Assembly: GCA_956465555.1 (NCBI GenBank)
Contig: OY101129.1
Location: 1,116,001-1,180,000, forward strand
Direction: 5' to 3'
Length of the DNA: 64,000 bases
Origin: Nitzschia sp. pyKryTriq1
Taxonomy: Eukaryota; Bacillariophyta; Bacillariophyceae; Bacillariales; Bacillariaceae
Shown here: positions 39,284 through 51,761 of the stretch, in pieces
Layout of the letters: each line of letters opens with the position of its first letter
Position numbering within the stretch: the first letter of the stretch is position 1
Notes under the pieces: generated by a model
The model's database searches: none
Seen by the model: only the letters and a program-made list of their open reading frames with translations
What the model was told of the DNA's origin: nothing
Position numbers and translations under genes: made by a program

Positions 39284-40969
39284 TCATGTTGTTGTTGTTG
39301 TTGTTGTTTTTGTTTTTGTTTTTGTTTTTGTTCTTGTTGCTGTTGCTGTTGCTGTTGTTGCTGTTGTTGTTGTTGTTGTTGTTCTGTGTTCTTGTTGCTG
39401 GGCCAGTGCCTCTAGCATGCCGATGCTAACTACTTTTAATTTCCGCTCTTGCAGTCCTACCAAAAGTTTTTGCAAGGCCACCATACAATGCTCTCGAAAT
39501 CCCACTTCAGGCATGTGTAGTAGTATGATTCCTCCGTCACGGGCTTGTCGCAAAAGACACTTGGCAATATACTCGCCATCTTCTACGACTGGATCGGAAG
39601 CATACGCATCGCACATGACATTGATCATATTCCGCGATTGTATAACCTCTTCCATTTTCCGAGTGTATCTTCCATGCGGAGCTCGAAAGTATCGAACACT
39701 ACTACTGGTAGTAGGACTATCATCATGAGGTGTCGTCGTCGTCGTCGTCGTCATCATCATGACACCAGCTTGCTGCTGGAGAGAACGGATTTGCTCGGAA
39801 CACAGATCAATAGCTTTCAAAAACGAGGAGTGGGTTGGTGCTGGTGGTGGCGATTCGGCGGAATCTTCCTCCTCCTCCACATCATCACCATCTTCATTGT
39901 CATCTACCAGCAGCAAATGATCGTGGGCTTGATCCATACATCCATGATTTCCTAGCTCATGGCCGTCTTGAAGCAACTGGATTAAGTCCGACTCATGCCC
40001 AGGAATGAACTGACTAACGACCATAAAGGTTGCCTTGGCTGGTTCTTCTCCTCCTTGGTGGTTCTTCGATGATGATAGTAGTTTCCGAATGTCTTGGACT
40101 AGCGAATTGCCTGGCCCCAAACGACCAGGAGCATCATCGAAGGACAATGCAATATGACCTCGGACACCGGGATGACGACGAACATCGAAATAGCACCGAG
40201 ACGCCATCCGATGGGGTCCTGCCGCAAAGAATTCTACTGTTCGTCGATGAAAGAAAAGATCCATGGAGCGTTTCAACCACCATTGATGGAACTTGGATCG
40301 GCTCGGAGGAATCAGGGGCGCCTCACCCCTTCTTACTTTTTCTTCAATCTCTTGACGATCAATCGGAATCATCATCGTCATCATTCTTGGTGAATGCTGT
40401 GTTGCCGCCAACAATGACGATGAAGTTGACGAACAACAACAACAACAACAACAACAATCATCCTGCTGACGGTCACAACAAGAACAGGAACAAGCATGAA
40501 GAAGAATGCTGGCAGTGTCCACGAAACTCTCACTGTGGATCCGAACAGGGATCCAAGAAGTAGAAGTAGTAGTAGTAGTAGTGTCATGATGATGATGGTC
40601 CTCCTTTCGAAAGAGAACCACCGATCGTTTGGATCTTTGGATAACCTCAAATTGATCAAAGGCGGCATTCTTTTTCATTTCAGCACCAGCACCAGTACCA
40701 GGAACATCAACAAGAACGCCCTTTTCTTCTTCTTCTTCTTCATTGTTCGTCGCCACCACGACTGATGCTGGTGACCATCGCTTCACGTAATAGTCGGATT
40801 TAGTACTACTATTCGGCGATGATGACTTTGGCGACGACTCACAGACTCCAAGGATCCATGATGATTCTTCTGTGGTGCTAATACTGCTGGTGCTGGTAGT
40901 AGGGGGATCAAGATTTCTTGAACCTCTTCCAGCTCCTTCTTTGGGTTTTGTTGTTGTTTCCAGCATCAT
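39284..40969 (-). CDS. NodB-type polysaccharide deacetylase
   Basis: The product has 561 residues. The NodB fold is seen in order: HIALSFDDAPG (motif 1, about residues 281-291, with the catalytic/metal Asp pair), then GHELGNHGCMD (motif 2, about 337). Then come RYFRAPHGRY (motif 3, about 425) and GGIILLHMPE (motif 5, about 479). Motif 2 has His-x3-Asp where many family members have His-x3-His. This family removes acetyl groups from chitin-like or peptidoglycan-like polymers; the substrate here is unknown. An acidic insert and (Thr)n stretch separate motifs 2 and 3. The C-terminal tail is entirely a microsatellite translation (Thr, Ala, Arg, Lys). There is no clear signal peptide. Confidence 0.8.
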   Translation of the reverse strand: MMLETTTKPKEGAGRGSRNLDPPTTSTSSISTTEESSWILGVCESSPKSSSPNSSTKSDYYVKRWSPASVVVATNNEEEEEEKGVLVDVPGTGAGAEMKKNAAFDQFEVIQRSKRSVVLFRKEDHHHHDTTTTTTSTSWIPVRIHSESFVDTASILLHACSCSCCDRQQDDCCCCCCCCSSTSSSLLAATQHSPRMMTMMIPIDRQEIEEKVRRGEAPLIPPSRSKFHQWWLKRSMDLFFHRRTVEFFAAGPHRMASRCYFDVRRHPGVRGHIALSFDDAPGRLGPGNSLVQDIRKLLSSSKNHQGGEEPAKATFMVVSQFIPGHESDLIQLLQDGHELGNHGCMDQAHDHLLLVDDNEDGDDVEEEEDSAESPPPAPTHSSFLKAIDLCSEQIRSLQQQAGVMMMTTTTTTTPHDDSPTTSSSVRYFRAPHGRYTRKMEEVIQSRNMINVMCDAYASDPVVEDGEYIAKCLLRQARDGGIILLHMPEVGFREHCMVALQKLLVGLQERKLKVVSIGMLEALAQQQEHRTTTTTTTATTATATATRTKTKTKTKTTTTTTT

Positions 40970-41905
40970 TCTTCTTGTTGCTCTCGTGGTCGGAAGCGTG
41001 CAATTATGACTTCTTGGAGACGACCAAACAAGGGAAAGAAATCTTCTTATGAGGAATGATATATGCCATCACTAACCTCTACTCATATTTAGAGAGTGTA
41101 CATCCAAGCAGATAGATAGTAATAGAATGCAAGATTGATCGATCCCAACAGGAGAATTAGCAGGCAGGGTGGATGGTGGTGCGATAAGCGGTCGTGACAA
41201 AAAATGATTTCGTTCCCGCCAAAACATGAGGGGGAAATAATGTCGTTCGAACCAGTCGACCGACGCGCTCGCCGGCCTCTCATTCATTTTCATCGTCTTT
41301 CTATCTACCGGCGTGTCTATCTATTTTTGTACCGGTACGTGTAGAGAAAGGAAATTGGAGGATGGTGCTGGTGGACCTAAACGCTAAATATAGAGGGGTG
41401 CTTCGTTCCCTGCAGATGTTTGTAATGTCGACGATAGTGACACGGTGCTGGGCGGGGGGCTAGTAGTACTTGTAGCTCCATGTTCATCGTCGTCCTTAGT
41501 TTTTGTTTTGTTTTTTGGATTTGTCTCGGATGCATGCGGACGAGGAATGGAACGAAGGAGACGTCACTGCGAGGTCCAGCTGCGAGCTAAAAGAAAGATG
41601 CTGCGGTTCACGACGCGCGCACGGTACCGACCGTCGGTCCATGCGTCCGTAAGAGGTAGCTCTCTACCGCGTGGTTTTACGCGGGGAGACGAATGACCAT
41701 GGCGGCGGCGGTGCCCCGCGATGACGATACGAGAGCACGAGAGACGAGAGCATCGAGATGCGGTAGCGCATCGATGAATGATGAATGATTTGGATTCAAA
41801 CCCGCCTTTGTCTCTCTCTCCCTCTTTTAGATTTCATTGCAGACCGATCCATCAACCAACCAACCAACCAACCAAGCAAGCAACCACGATATCGATATTG
41901 ACAAT
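40970..41905. other. Divergent promoter region, deacetylase / RBX1
   Basis: Between the minus-strand deacetylase and the plus-strand RBX1-type gene. CAACCAAC repeats lie near 41855-41870, in the probable RBX1 5' UTR. A TGCGG/ATGCG-rich stretch lies near 41530-41780. No gene is supported. Confidence 0.45.
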
Positions 41906-42678
41906 ATGGCTGATGATGACGCGGTCGTAGATGATGCACCCATGGAGGAAGAAGCTCCGGCGGTAAGTTCCGTGCCGTTCCGTTCTGTTCGATCGCGTTG
42001 ATGGTGCGGTGAGTGTTGGTGTGTTACAATCCTCCTCTCACACCTACTGCAATACCATTCATTCATTCATTCATTCATATATACCCATATATTCACATCT
42101 ACAATCATCAATCATCAATATGCTCCATTATATACGGTATTAGGGCAAGCCGGCTGCCAAGACCGCTGGAAATCCTCCCCGGTTTGAAATCAAGAAATGG
42201 AATGCCGTGGCCATGTGGTCTTGGGATATCTGTGCGGATACGGTGAGTCGTGCTGCTATGATTATTATTTGTGAACAAAGCTGCGCTACTCAAGAATGAA
42301 TATGTCATTATGCTCTACAAGGAGGAGTGAATGAATGAATGAAGGAACCACGCTCGATATGCTCAATCTTCTCACTCGTCCTTCTTTCCCGCCCCCACCA
42401 CCTTTGACTTTGACTTTGACTTTTTGTTTTGTTTTGTTTTGTATTAGTGCGCCATTTGCCGGAATTCCTTGAATGAACCTTCCATTGAATATCAAGCCAA
42501 TCCTTCTCCAACCAACGACAATGGTTTATCGATTGCCTTTGGAAATTGTGGACATGTCTTTCATCTAGATTGTATCCAACGTTGGCTCAAGACTCGATCC
42601 GTATGTCCACTTTGTAACAAGGAATGGGATTTTGCCAAAATTGAACGAATCCCGGGATATGGACAACTGGGAATTTAA
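41906..42678 (+). CDS. RBX1: RBX1/ROC1-type RING-H2 subunit of cullin-RING ubiquitin ligases
   Basis: There are three exons: 41906-41962, 42144-42242 and 42448-42678 (introns of 181 and 205 bp, GT-AG). The product has 128 residues. The beta-strand that embeds in the cullin is intact ([16 protein letters not shown]), and the RING begins [10 protein letters not shown]. The second half reads [30 protein letters not shown]. It recruits ubiquitin-charged E2 to cullin scaffolds. Oddities: the extra zinc site of animal and plant RBX1 appears lost. The two Cys after the first CxxC are Ser and Tyr (PSIEYQAN), the later single Cys is missing (GLSIAF), and its His partner is Asp (FHLDC). The usual final Asp ligand is Cys (CPLCNKEW). 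A short C-terminal extension follows. Confidence 0.9.
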
Positions 42679-44091
42679 AGGAGAAGAGAAGAATGTCGGG
42701 GTAGAGTCAGCCGTTGTGTGTTTTTTGTGTGTGCATCGACCTTTCAACTACTCTTAGAGTAGAGAATGGAGGATAGCCCAACCAACCTACCGGTATCGAT
42801 CGATCGATCTTGATCCACCTCCTCCGGCTGGCTATGGCGACTGACAACTCGTACACCAAGGGTGCCAGAACGTATGTAGCACCTGCTACTCATATTCTCT
42901 GTTGTGCCTCTATACTTTTAGACAATTTCTATTCCCATCACATATCTACTGTATTCTTGCAAGGCATGCTGTATGAGTACGTGCAGTACTTGTAGTACTT
43001 GTGCAGCAGTCACCAGTACGAAATCTACTACCGGTGTAGTTGTTGTCTTTAGTCTCGAGTACTGGCTGGCTAGTCCTAGTACCGGCCGGTACTACCTAGA
43101 GTCGAGCAGCACTGTACTCCTCGTAGTAGTAGTACCTGCCACCCAGCAAACGGATGATCCGCTCGTCGTGTCTGGAAAAACGAGGGAACGTTCTTGGCTA
43201 TACTACTATCCCCTCTTTCATCGTGTTGCTGGTAGCGAGAGGATTAGCAGCGAACGAAGACGACGGGGGTGAGGATCATCGGACGAGTCGTCTGCTCCTA
43301 CTACTACTCTAGTAGATACGAGAGGAGCTCCTTTCACTTCTTCTTGCAGGAGTATACTACTTCTGGATGATGGACTAAATAACTGTACTCTAGTACCTAG
43401 TATAACACAACGCTTTTAATTAAGCATGATGCTGAAGTACAAATACTCTACCTAGTAGTAGTAGAGTGTGGTGGTATAGCTAAGTACAGCAGGTACTCTG
43501 GCACTGCTAGATTGTTAGTAGATACTACTCTAGTAGCCCTCTACTACTACGGTACTTCCGGTGGATGAGCCGCTACATCAGTATCGCACCATGTACAGTA
43601 CGACGATAGTATGGATACAAAGGGAGAATCTGCTCTCTGCGTTTAGCTACTAGAGAGGGTTCTTCACGAAAGAAAACAACAACAACAACAACAACAACAA
43701 CAGACTTGCTCCTGCTGTGCCTCGTTTTGCCATACAGGTATGTACATCTGGCTACAATGATCTCAAGAGAATAAATAACACACGCTACAATGCATAAACG
43801 TAGTACATAGTTCGTGCAGACAGTTAGTCAGTACAGTACCAGTACAGGACAGTATGTTTCACAGCAATGCTGGCTAATATAGTAGTAGGCTATTGATTTA
43901 GGGGTTTTCTCTCTCTTTCCATTGTATTCGTATTCGTATTCGTATTCGTTCGTTCGCAAGTAGGTTGTTCTGCTCTGCATGCCATCCACAACCACAAAAA
44001 ACAAAAGAGTCTGATGTGGATATAATGATGAAGAAACCAACCAGACCGAAACGAACGGTACCAGTACCAGTACCAGTGTTACTACTGGTCA
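42679..44091. other. Gene-free convergent region
   Basis: About 1.4 kb between the RBX1 and E2 genes, both ending here. It holds a (CGAT)n run near 42796-42808, (AAC)n near 43677-43702, a GTATTC repeat near 43925-43950, and scattered TAGTAG/CTACTAC tracts. No gene is supported. Confidence 0.5.
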
Positions 44092-44748
<657 letters not shown>

Positions 44749-46038
44749 TTGGATGTATTGATTGTGATATTAGAACAAGCGGAGAGAGGAAATGCTGTAA
44801 GAAGAAGAGGAATAGGGCATGGATGGTGGTGAGGGGGTGAGTGGATTTGGGACGAAAATTCGACACGCGAAAAAGACACGGTAGAGATGCGGGGTACTCT
44901 GTACCACGAGATGAGCGCCAGCACGGCCATGGGCGGTGTGGGTGTGGTACTGTACTCTTTATTGTTGGCAGTTTGATGATTGACAAGGAATGAAATGAAT
45001 GGACCAAAGCAACACTTTCACTGGTCGCATCATCGGCACCGCAGCGTTCTTTCCAATTGAAACTCACCTTTGAAATGGGATCAGTGCTACACTATAACTC
45101 TTTGATGGTAGAAGAGAGAGAGGGTGTGACCTTGCTGATTATTGATGGCCGCCGTCGTCTACGGCTTTTCTCGTGTAGCGTGTGAGTGTGCGACCGGTCC
45201 TCGGTCGCCCCCGCCTTTTGCCTTCCGGCCAAGGATGACAGCCGACGGACGGCTCATCTTCTTTCTCGATCTCCGCGGCTCTTCCGCCAGTGCAGTGCGC
45301 GCGGGTCGCGTTGCGGTCATTTCTGCAATTCTGCACAAATAAAGCCGCTTCGACCAAGCAAGGAGACCTGCTTCGACCGAGCGAAGGCAAGGCCCGTCCT
45401 TGAACCGTCCGTCACCCCAGAACCTCGGAAAATATCTTAAATCTACAATCATGTATACTTTTATGAGTAATGTTATATATAATATCGATTTGTATACATG
45501 TATATGCCATTGGTTTCATTGTAATTAGTGGTAGTTTGGTCGTTGGGCAGATTCTTCTTAAACAATATTGTATGTGGTAAATGCGCCCGCTCGGATATTT
45601 CCTTCATCGATGCCATCATTTCGCACCGGCCAGCCATATTTCCCGCAATCATTCGGCCGTTCCTGAAGTAGTGCGTGGATTTTTGGCGGGCCAGCATTCC
45701 CTTTTTTTTGTGTACTCGTACGAACAAACAAGAAAGACAACAACAGTACTGTAATAGAATCCCATGTACAAGAATACCAACAGCAACAACAACAACAACC
45801 ACTTGCTTGCTGAGAATAACACCCACTACAGTAACACCTCAACACAAGACTCCTTCTTGTTATTGCTATAGCTCGTGTCGGTGTTGTTGTAGTTCCTGAC
45901 ACCAGAGTTCCCCAAAAGATAAGAAGATTCCTTCCGTTCTTCATTATTTATCTTTAACTTCAACCAAAACACCACATCACGATCTACAAGTATTATAATA
46001 ATAATAACAACAACAACAACGACGACAACTTCACAATC
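44749..46038. other. Divergent region between E2 and kinase genes
   Basis: Contains a GC-rich stretch at 45140-45420 with a repeated GCTTCGACC motif. A low-complexity leader (ATAATAACAACAAC) lies before the kinase start at 46039. No coding sequence is supported. Confidence 0.45.
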
Positions 46039-49000
46039 ATGATGGAGAAAGCGACACCCCGCGGAACGTGGAAAAGTCGTTTTGGATTGGGACGTCGGAG
46101 CAGTCAAAAGAATAAACTCTTGAATGCCATGGCCGCAGATGCTGCTGTTGCAGGAGCGCCTCCGTTGGAACCCGATCATGGAGCAGGTCGTACTCTTTTC
46201 GGAGGAGCAGGAGCAGGAGCAGCAGCTACGAATAGGGGAACTCCACGAAACAACAACAACAAAGGCAACAAAAGTAATGCTGGGAAACGAGGTACTAGCA
46301 GCAGCTTTATGCAAAAGCTCCATATCAAGACCGAGTTTCGAAAAGAGTCACGAGATGCTTCGGATACTTCCAATCCTCAATCACCCAACCATTCGAACAA
46401 TGATCATGATTCGTATCTCTCAATAGAGGTAAGTAGCTAATACAAAAGAAAAAGAGGAAGAACAAGAAGACCAAGAAGACCAAGAAGGAGCTCACTATAC
46501 ACATATATCGTCTCACAAATAAATCATCACCGTCGCCCCCCTTCATTCCTCTCTTCTCTTCTCTTGCTGAAATCATTGTACTACTACTACTACTGCTACT
46601 TGATACTAACTAGTCTGATTTGGAGGAGAATAATAAGCTATTTGGTGAGGACCTGCGAAACATTACTGATCCCAGACTGCTCAAAGAGGCGCAAGATCGA
46701 AAGAATCAAGAAATGATTTATCACAAGCAACGGCTCAAGGAACGTGATGGCTTTTGTCGTCGAGTGGATAGTTACGATGGAAATGTCATTGTGGTGGATC
46801 AAAAACCAACGTATGAAATTGGAAATTATCTAGGAGGAGGAGTGGCCGGTGTCGTCTATCAAGGCCATCGTCTACGACCCCTGAAGGAATATCCCGTACG
46901 AGTCGGTATCAATGATGATCCTACTACTGTTCGCGAAGATACTGCCGCTGCGGCTGCTGATGCAGAGGAGGATGGTGTTGCTTTCTACTGTGGTCCGGTG
47001 GATTTTGAAGGTGCTTTGATGGGCGACCAAGACTTTTGTGGTGAGGATGACGGCGGAGATCGAGAAGATCCATCCGTCTTGTCACCTATGAGTACGGTTG
47101 TGGAGAACACCAAAACGACGGTCGTGACGACTACCAATGGGACTCGTAGTAGTAGTACCAATAAGGGTGGTACGTTTCAGGAAGAGGCCGATGTGGCGAT
47201 TGAAACTACCATGACGGCCAACGAGAATGGTGATGTTGTCATGTTGGATGCCCAAGATGCGCCTTCCCGATCAAAACACTTTTCTCGTGCCGCAGGTGTC
47301 AAAATTCAAAACAATAATTCTACTACTCGTGGTAGTAGTGGTGGTGCCGCCTCCTCCTCTCGTGGAAAGAGTCTTAACCATGGTCTCACGGATGAGGCTG
47401 TGGCCGTCAAGATTCTTAACCCAGTCGGATATCGCATCCTTCAAAGCGACGGAATGAAAGGAACAGTCGTCGTCAAGAGAGGAGATCCGATGGATTCCGA
47501 TGTCAAGAGGGGTCGCAAACCCATGACTGATAAGCATGTCTGGTGGATGGTGAATCCCAATAGTCGCAACTTGAGAACCCTTCAACGATACAACGGAAAA
47601 GACAAGACGTCCTCCGCTTCGAAATCCGTCCAAGTCGATCGAGGTGCCAAAGATAGAGGATTGAGATTGAGTTTGATCGCTGCCTACCTAGATCCAAGGA
47701 CGAACCAATTGCGTGAACTTACCCTGACACGATGTCTTGAAATCTGGGGCCATGTTCCTTTCAATGCCACGGATTCCGAGTTTGATGACATGATGACTGC
47801 CATTGAGCGTGTGAATGCAGGCCAGGGTGGTGGACCAACCATCCAAGCCTATGATACCACAGACGAAGGGGATGATACACGAACAGGAACGGATGCGGAG
47901 ACCACCACCAACAACAACAACAACTCGGTCAACTCGGATGGTGATCCCATGTCCCCGGTTGCCTTTCAAGCCGCTCGAACGTAAGTATTCTTGAATGCAT
48001 TATTTGGATCCAGTCACACCGGGTCGTACGTCATGATATCTGACCACATTTCTCTTTTTTGTTTGTTTCTTTCAGTGGGCTCCTTCGTGCCGCCCTATCG
48101 CCTCGTCAGACCGTCTATTGCCAAGAGCTCGAAGCCTTTATTGCTATTCCCGCCGTACCCACCAAGTATCTACGCTGGTTGAAACAAAGAAGAGCTGCTA
48201 CCAAGGAAGTTCGCAACATGATGTTGATTGGCCGCCACAAGAACGTTCTTCACCTCTTTGAAGTATTGGAATACATTGAAGAATCGAAATCAACCATGTT
48301 TCTCATCCTGGAACTAGTCAAGGGTGGAGAATTGTTCGATTTGATTAGTAGCAGTGCGGGGAACAAGAATCGACAACGGTCCGAGGATAGCGACGAATCC
48401 GAACGATTGATGCGTCAGTTTTTCTTCGAGTTGTCGAGTGGAATCAACTACTGCCACAAGAATGGAATCGCTCACCGTGATCTCAAACCCGAGAATCTTT
48501 TGGTGCATAATAGCGCCGATGGAAAGCCCATGTTGAAAATCGCGGATTTTGGTTTGTCGGCCTCGTTCTTGCCGACCAGTCGAAATCAAGCGTCCGACAA
48601 TGACACTCTACTGGACTCGCCAAGATCGCCACTCTCAATGATGGATGGAGACAGCGCCTTTTCTCCCAAAACTGATGGTGGCTTCAGCCCGACTAGTCAA
48701 GCGTCTGGCAACTCGGTCAAGGAGACAATGGACAAGATGATTGCTTCCGGTGCCAACGCACTTTCCTTCTTGACGTGTGGTGCCATGGAAGGTGTCCTAT
48801 GTATTCCGACTGGAGACGCGTTGAACGGTCCATCTGTCCTCCGAAGAATGACATCGGTAGTGGGCTCTCCACACTATGTGGCCCCCGAAATCATTTCTCA
48901 GAGTGAAGATAAAAACGGAAAACGCAGCCGAAAGGGTTACGACGGTGCCAAGGCGGATGTATGGAGCGCCGGAGTTATCCTATATGCCATGCTCTTCCGT

Positions 49001-49315
49001 TCCCTTCCCTTTGGAGAGGACCTTCTCCGTTGTCCAAGGTACCAATCCTACCGCAAATGGTATGATGAAGTACGAGAACTGGGAGGACGAAGATCCTCAT
49101 CGACGGCGGCATTGACTGATCTTATTAGTGGCGCGGACGAACGCGACGCTTTGGGCCCTCATTGGTTTTTCCCTGCCGCTACATCGAAAGAGTCTCGCGA
49201 TCTGATTGTCGCCATGCTCAACCCGAAACCAGAAGACCGTCTTTCCGTGGAACAAGTTCTGGAACACCCGTGGATAAAGAACATGGCAAGCAGCAGCACC
49301 GCCACTACACAATGA
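46039..49315 (+). CDS. CAMK-like Ser/Thr protein kinase with large inserts in the catalytic domain
   Basis: Exons 46039-46428, 46614-47980 and 48076-49315 (introns 185 and 95 bp) give about 998 residues. The Gly-rich loop is at about 200-212 (LGGGVAGVVYQG). The beta-3 Lys (EAVAVKIL) follows only at about 396, after an insert of ~180 residues. The alpha-C region (ATKEVRNMMLIGRHKNVLHL) comes at about 628, after a further ~230 residues. The C-lobe is regular: HRDLKPENLL (about 719), ADFGLSASFL (about 742), SPHYVAPEII (about 856) and DVWSAGVILYAML. The DFG-APE activation segment is about 115 residues with several SP motifs, versus about 30 normally. All catalytic residues are present, so it should be active. 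Relationship to SnRK/CIPK/AMPK kinases is inferred from C-lobe motifs. Confidence 0.85.
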
Positions 49316-50429
49316 GGAGGACAGCGCTAGCGAATGTAATGTTGTTTGTACTGTTATTGCATACTATATGCAATATACGTCGGAATAGTGTTTTGTATTC
49401 TTATATGATTATATTATTCATACTATTTTCATTGAACATGTCAACTCCTACTCCTCTTCATCGCTAGCTCTCTCAACTACTGTAGTAGCAAAATCAGTAC
49501 TGTACGTGTACACCAAGCCAACCTTTTATCTGCTACCGCGCCTTTTCGATTTGTTGTCGTCTTCAGAGCATCATGATGAAGGACCAGGCGATCGATGGAA
49601 ACAACAAGAACAAAACGCCCCTCAAATTGTGAGCGCCGCAAAAGCCTTCAGTCGTGAAGGGTTGGATTGTGGACTGGCACTGCCAGCTTGCGTTCGTCTT
49701 CGTGACCGTTGAATTCCTACATTGCACATGAAAGAACACCTATTTTATATATCCACCCACGTATACATTTATCATTGCTGCGAGCTCCATTTTGGCCTGC
49801 ACGCTCGGATGAAGCGAGTCCAATGCAATCGCGCATATACATCACGGACAAGCAAGCATGAGCGTCATGCTTGCTTGCAATCGGTTCCGTTACGTTGGCC
49901 GTTCCGCTTCGGTTCGGCGTGGTTGTGTCGCGGCAATGATCGATCGATCGATTGAGATCGATCGAACAACAAGAGCATTCTGTTGAATTTTGTTTCAGGT
50001 GTGTGGATGTGGATGTGTGCTTTCGGAATGATGAAATGTCTTGTTGCATCTCGAAATGATCAGGCCAAAAGCATATTCAAAGAGAGAGGCCTTCCTTGAG
50101 CATGTTCGGGTGTGGAAAAGAAGAAGGAGCGGAACGAATTGAGGGCGGAGCGATGGCGTTCTTAGTGCGTGGCGATTGATGATTTCAGTTGGCCTGGGCA
50201 TGTGGCTCGTTGTTTCGTTGTGTTTCCATGGCAGGGGGGTTGATTACCGACCCTCGAGTCATTGGTTGGTCTAGGTTTCAAGAAGCCTCTCTCTTGCTGT
50301 CAAGTTAGTCGTGTTCCTCCTGCTGTAGTTCTGCTTTTCTCTTATCGAGCTGCTCTCTTTTGGTTCTAACGCATATGTTTCCTTGCTTGTTGATCCCTTC
50401 AGATAGTACTATAATACACACTTTATACA
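49316..50429. other. Intergenic with one coding-like orphan fragment
   Basis: At about 49540-49712 (plus) a frame reads SSSEHHDEGPGDRWKQQEQ and ends in a stop at 49710-49712. It looks coding-like but has no start, no upstream continuation and no recognised family, so it could be another short 3' gene fragment. A (CGAT)n run lies near 49935-49965. The last ~300 bp are the promoter of the gene at 50430. Confidence 0.35.
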
Positions 50430-51002
50430 ATGTCGGAGGAAAGCAAGACACCCGAGGGCGACTACGTCATGATGGGCGACGGCCAACCCGCCACTTCCCC
50501 AACGTTTGGCGCGGGCTTGGACGATGCTGCGTTGACGCAAGAAGACCGGGACCACCGACTGGCGATTGCTCTGCAACAGCAGGAAAACGCGGCCGTCTAC
50601 GATGCTCACAAAAAGAAGCACGAGACCTATGTCAATGCTAACGTTCACCGCACGGCTCGTTCGGGAACCTTTACCAAATTGGCCGCCGTCCGCGACAAGG
50701 ACCACGGTATGCTCACTGTCCCCAAGGACTATACCACTGAGAACGCCTATGTTCGAGGTGAAGGAGATTACATGCCTTCGACGGAAAAGTCGGACGAGGA
50801 ATTGCTCAAGAATGCCACACCCCAGCAAATTGCCGACTTTAAGCTAGCCAAGGAGCTCCAAAAGGTGGAACAAGCGGGAGCTGGAACGGCCCGAGAAATG
50901 GCCAAGATTGTCACGGAAGAAACGGTTGAAAAGGAGACTCAAGCTCACCGTACCGAGCGCAGCAACTATCACATCCCTCAGAAGAAATTTGACAAGAAAT
51001 AA
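50430..51002 (+). CDS. Small hydrophilic protein with UIM-like helix
   Basis: The product has 190 residues, with no signal peptide or membrane segment. Near residues 36-56, LTQEDRDHRLAIALQQQENA has the acidic-then-A[IL]xx pattern of a ubiquitin-interacting motif, though the usual Ser after the helix is not present. A second similar helix (ADFKLAKELQKVEQA) lies near 134-148. The rest is charged and probably flexible, ending in KKFDKK. I do not recognise the family. The regular codon use, clean start (ACAATGTCGGAGG) and downstream AATAAA-like sequences support a real gene. Confidence 0.65.
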   Translation: MSEESKTPEGDYVMMGDGQPATSPTFGAGLDDAALTQEDRDHRLAIALQQQENAAVYDAHKKKHETYVNANVHRTARSGTFTKLAAVRDKDHGMLTVPKDYTTENAYVRGEGDYMPSTEKSDEELLKNATPQQIADFKLAKELQKVEQAGAGTAREMAKIVTEETVEKETQAHRTERSNYHIPQKKFDKK

Positions 51003-51761
51003 ATAGAGAAGACTGACGACTGCTCGTAAAGTGAAGGCACGAGCATTGACACACACACAACAAAAAGCACGATATAAAATGGCAGTAGAAAGCAGAATAA
51101 AAAGTATAATACTTGCGACGACTTGCGAGTCTTTTTCATTCTTAATCTCTTCCTTGTATTGACGATTCTTCTATAGCGTAACCGTACAGTACATGGAGTT
51201 TTACCCTCCGACTACTCTAGAGCTGCTTCCAAAGAAGGGCTACGAGTATGTTCCACTTGATCGACATGCCCCACTGGTGCCTCTACTCTCTCCACTAGTA
51301 GTAGAGAACCACTCTGCTACATACTACCACGGGCCCCCGATAAAAGACTTTCTTCTCTCAAAAACGAACGAACAAGGAAGAGCTTGCATCCCCGTACTGC
51401 TGTACCAGCTAGTACTACTAGTAGAGAGGCACTACCGTTAGCTAGCTACTAGTAGTAGAACCCCTTCTTTCTTCCCCTCCCTCTGGAAGACGATTGGCTG
51501 GACTGCAAGAACGGAATTGACAAGTAGCCAGCATGGCATGCTAGTAGTGGCACCTTGTCCAGCAGCAGCAGCAGCAGCAGCAAACAGCAATGAAGCATCG
51601 TCGCTTGCTCCACCACCATCGATCGAGTGTATAGTGCTTACTCTAGTAGGGGTTCCTGGTATACTAGGACTATAATCTATCTATCTATCTATCTATCTAT
51701 CTAATAGATGTAGATACCATAATCGATGCGTTTATCATCATATCTTCTTGTTAGTAGGATG
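51003..51761. other. Convergent intergenic region
   Basis: Lies between the 3' ends of the UIM-like gene and the minus-strand membrane-protein gene. It contains (CAG)n near 51560-51582, a (TATC)n run at about 51672-51703, and TAG/CTA palindromic tracts near 51295-51455. No gene is supported. Confidence 0.5.

Noticed and set aside
45139-45452. GC-rich block with open frames on both strands
   Set aside because: No recognisable protein or RNA motif; composition alone explains the open frames.
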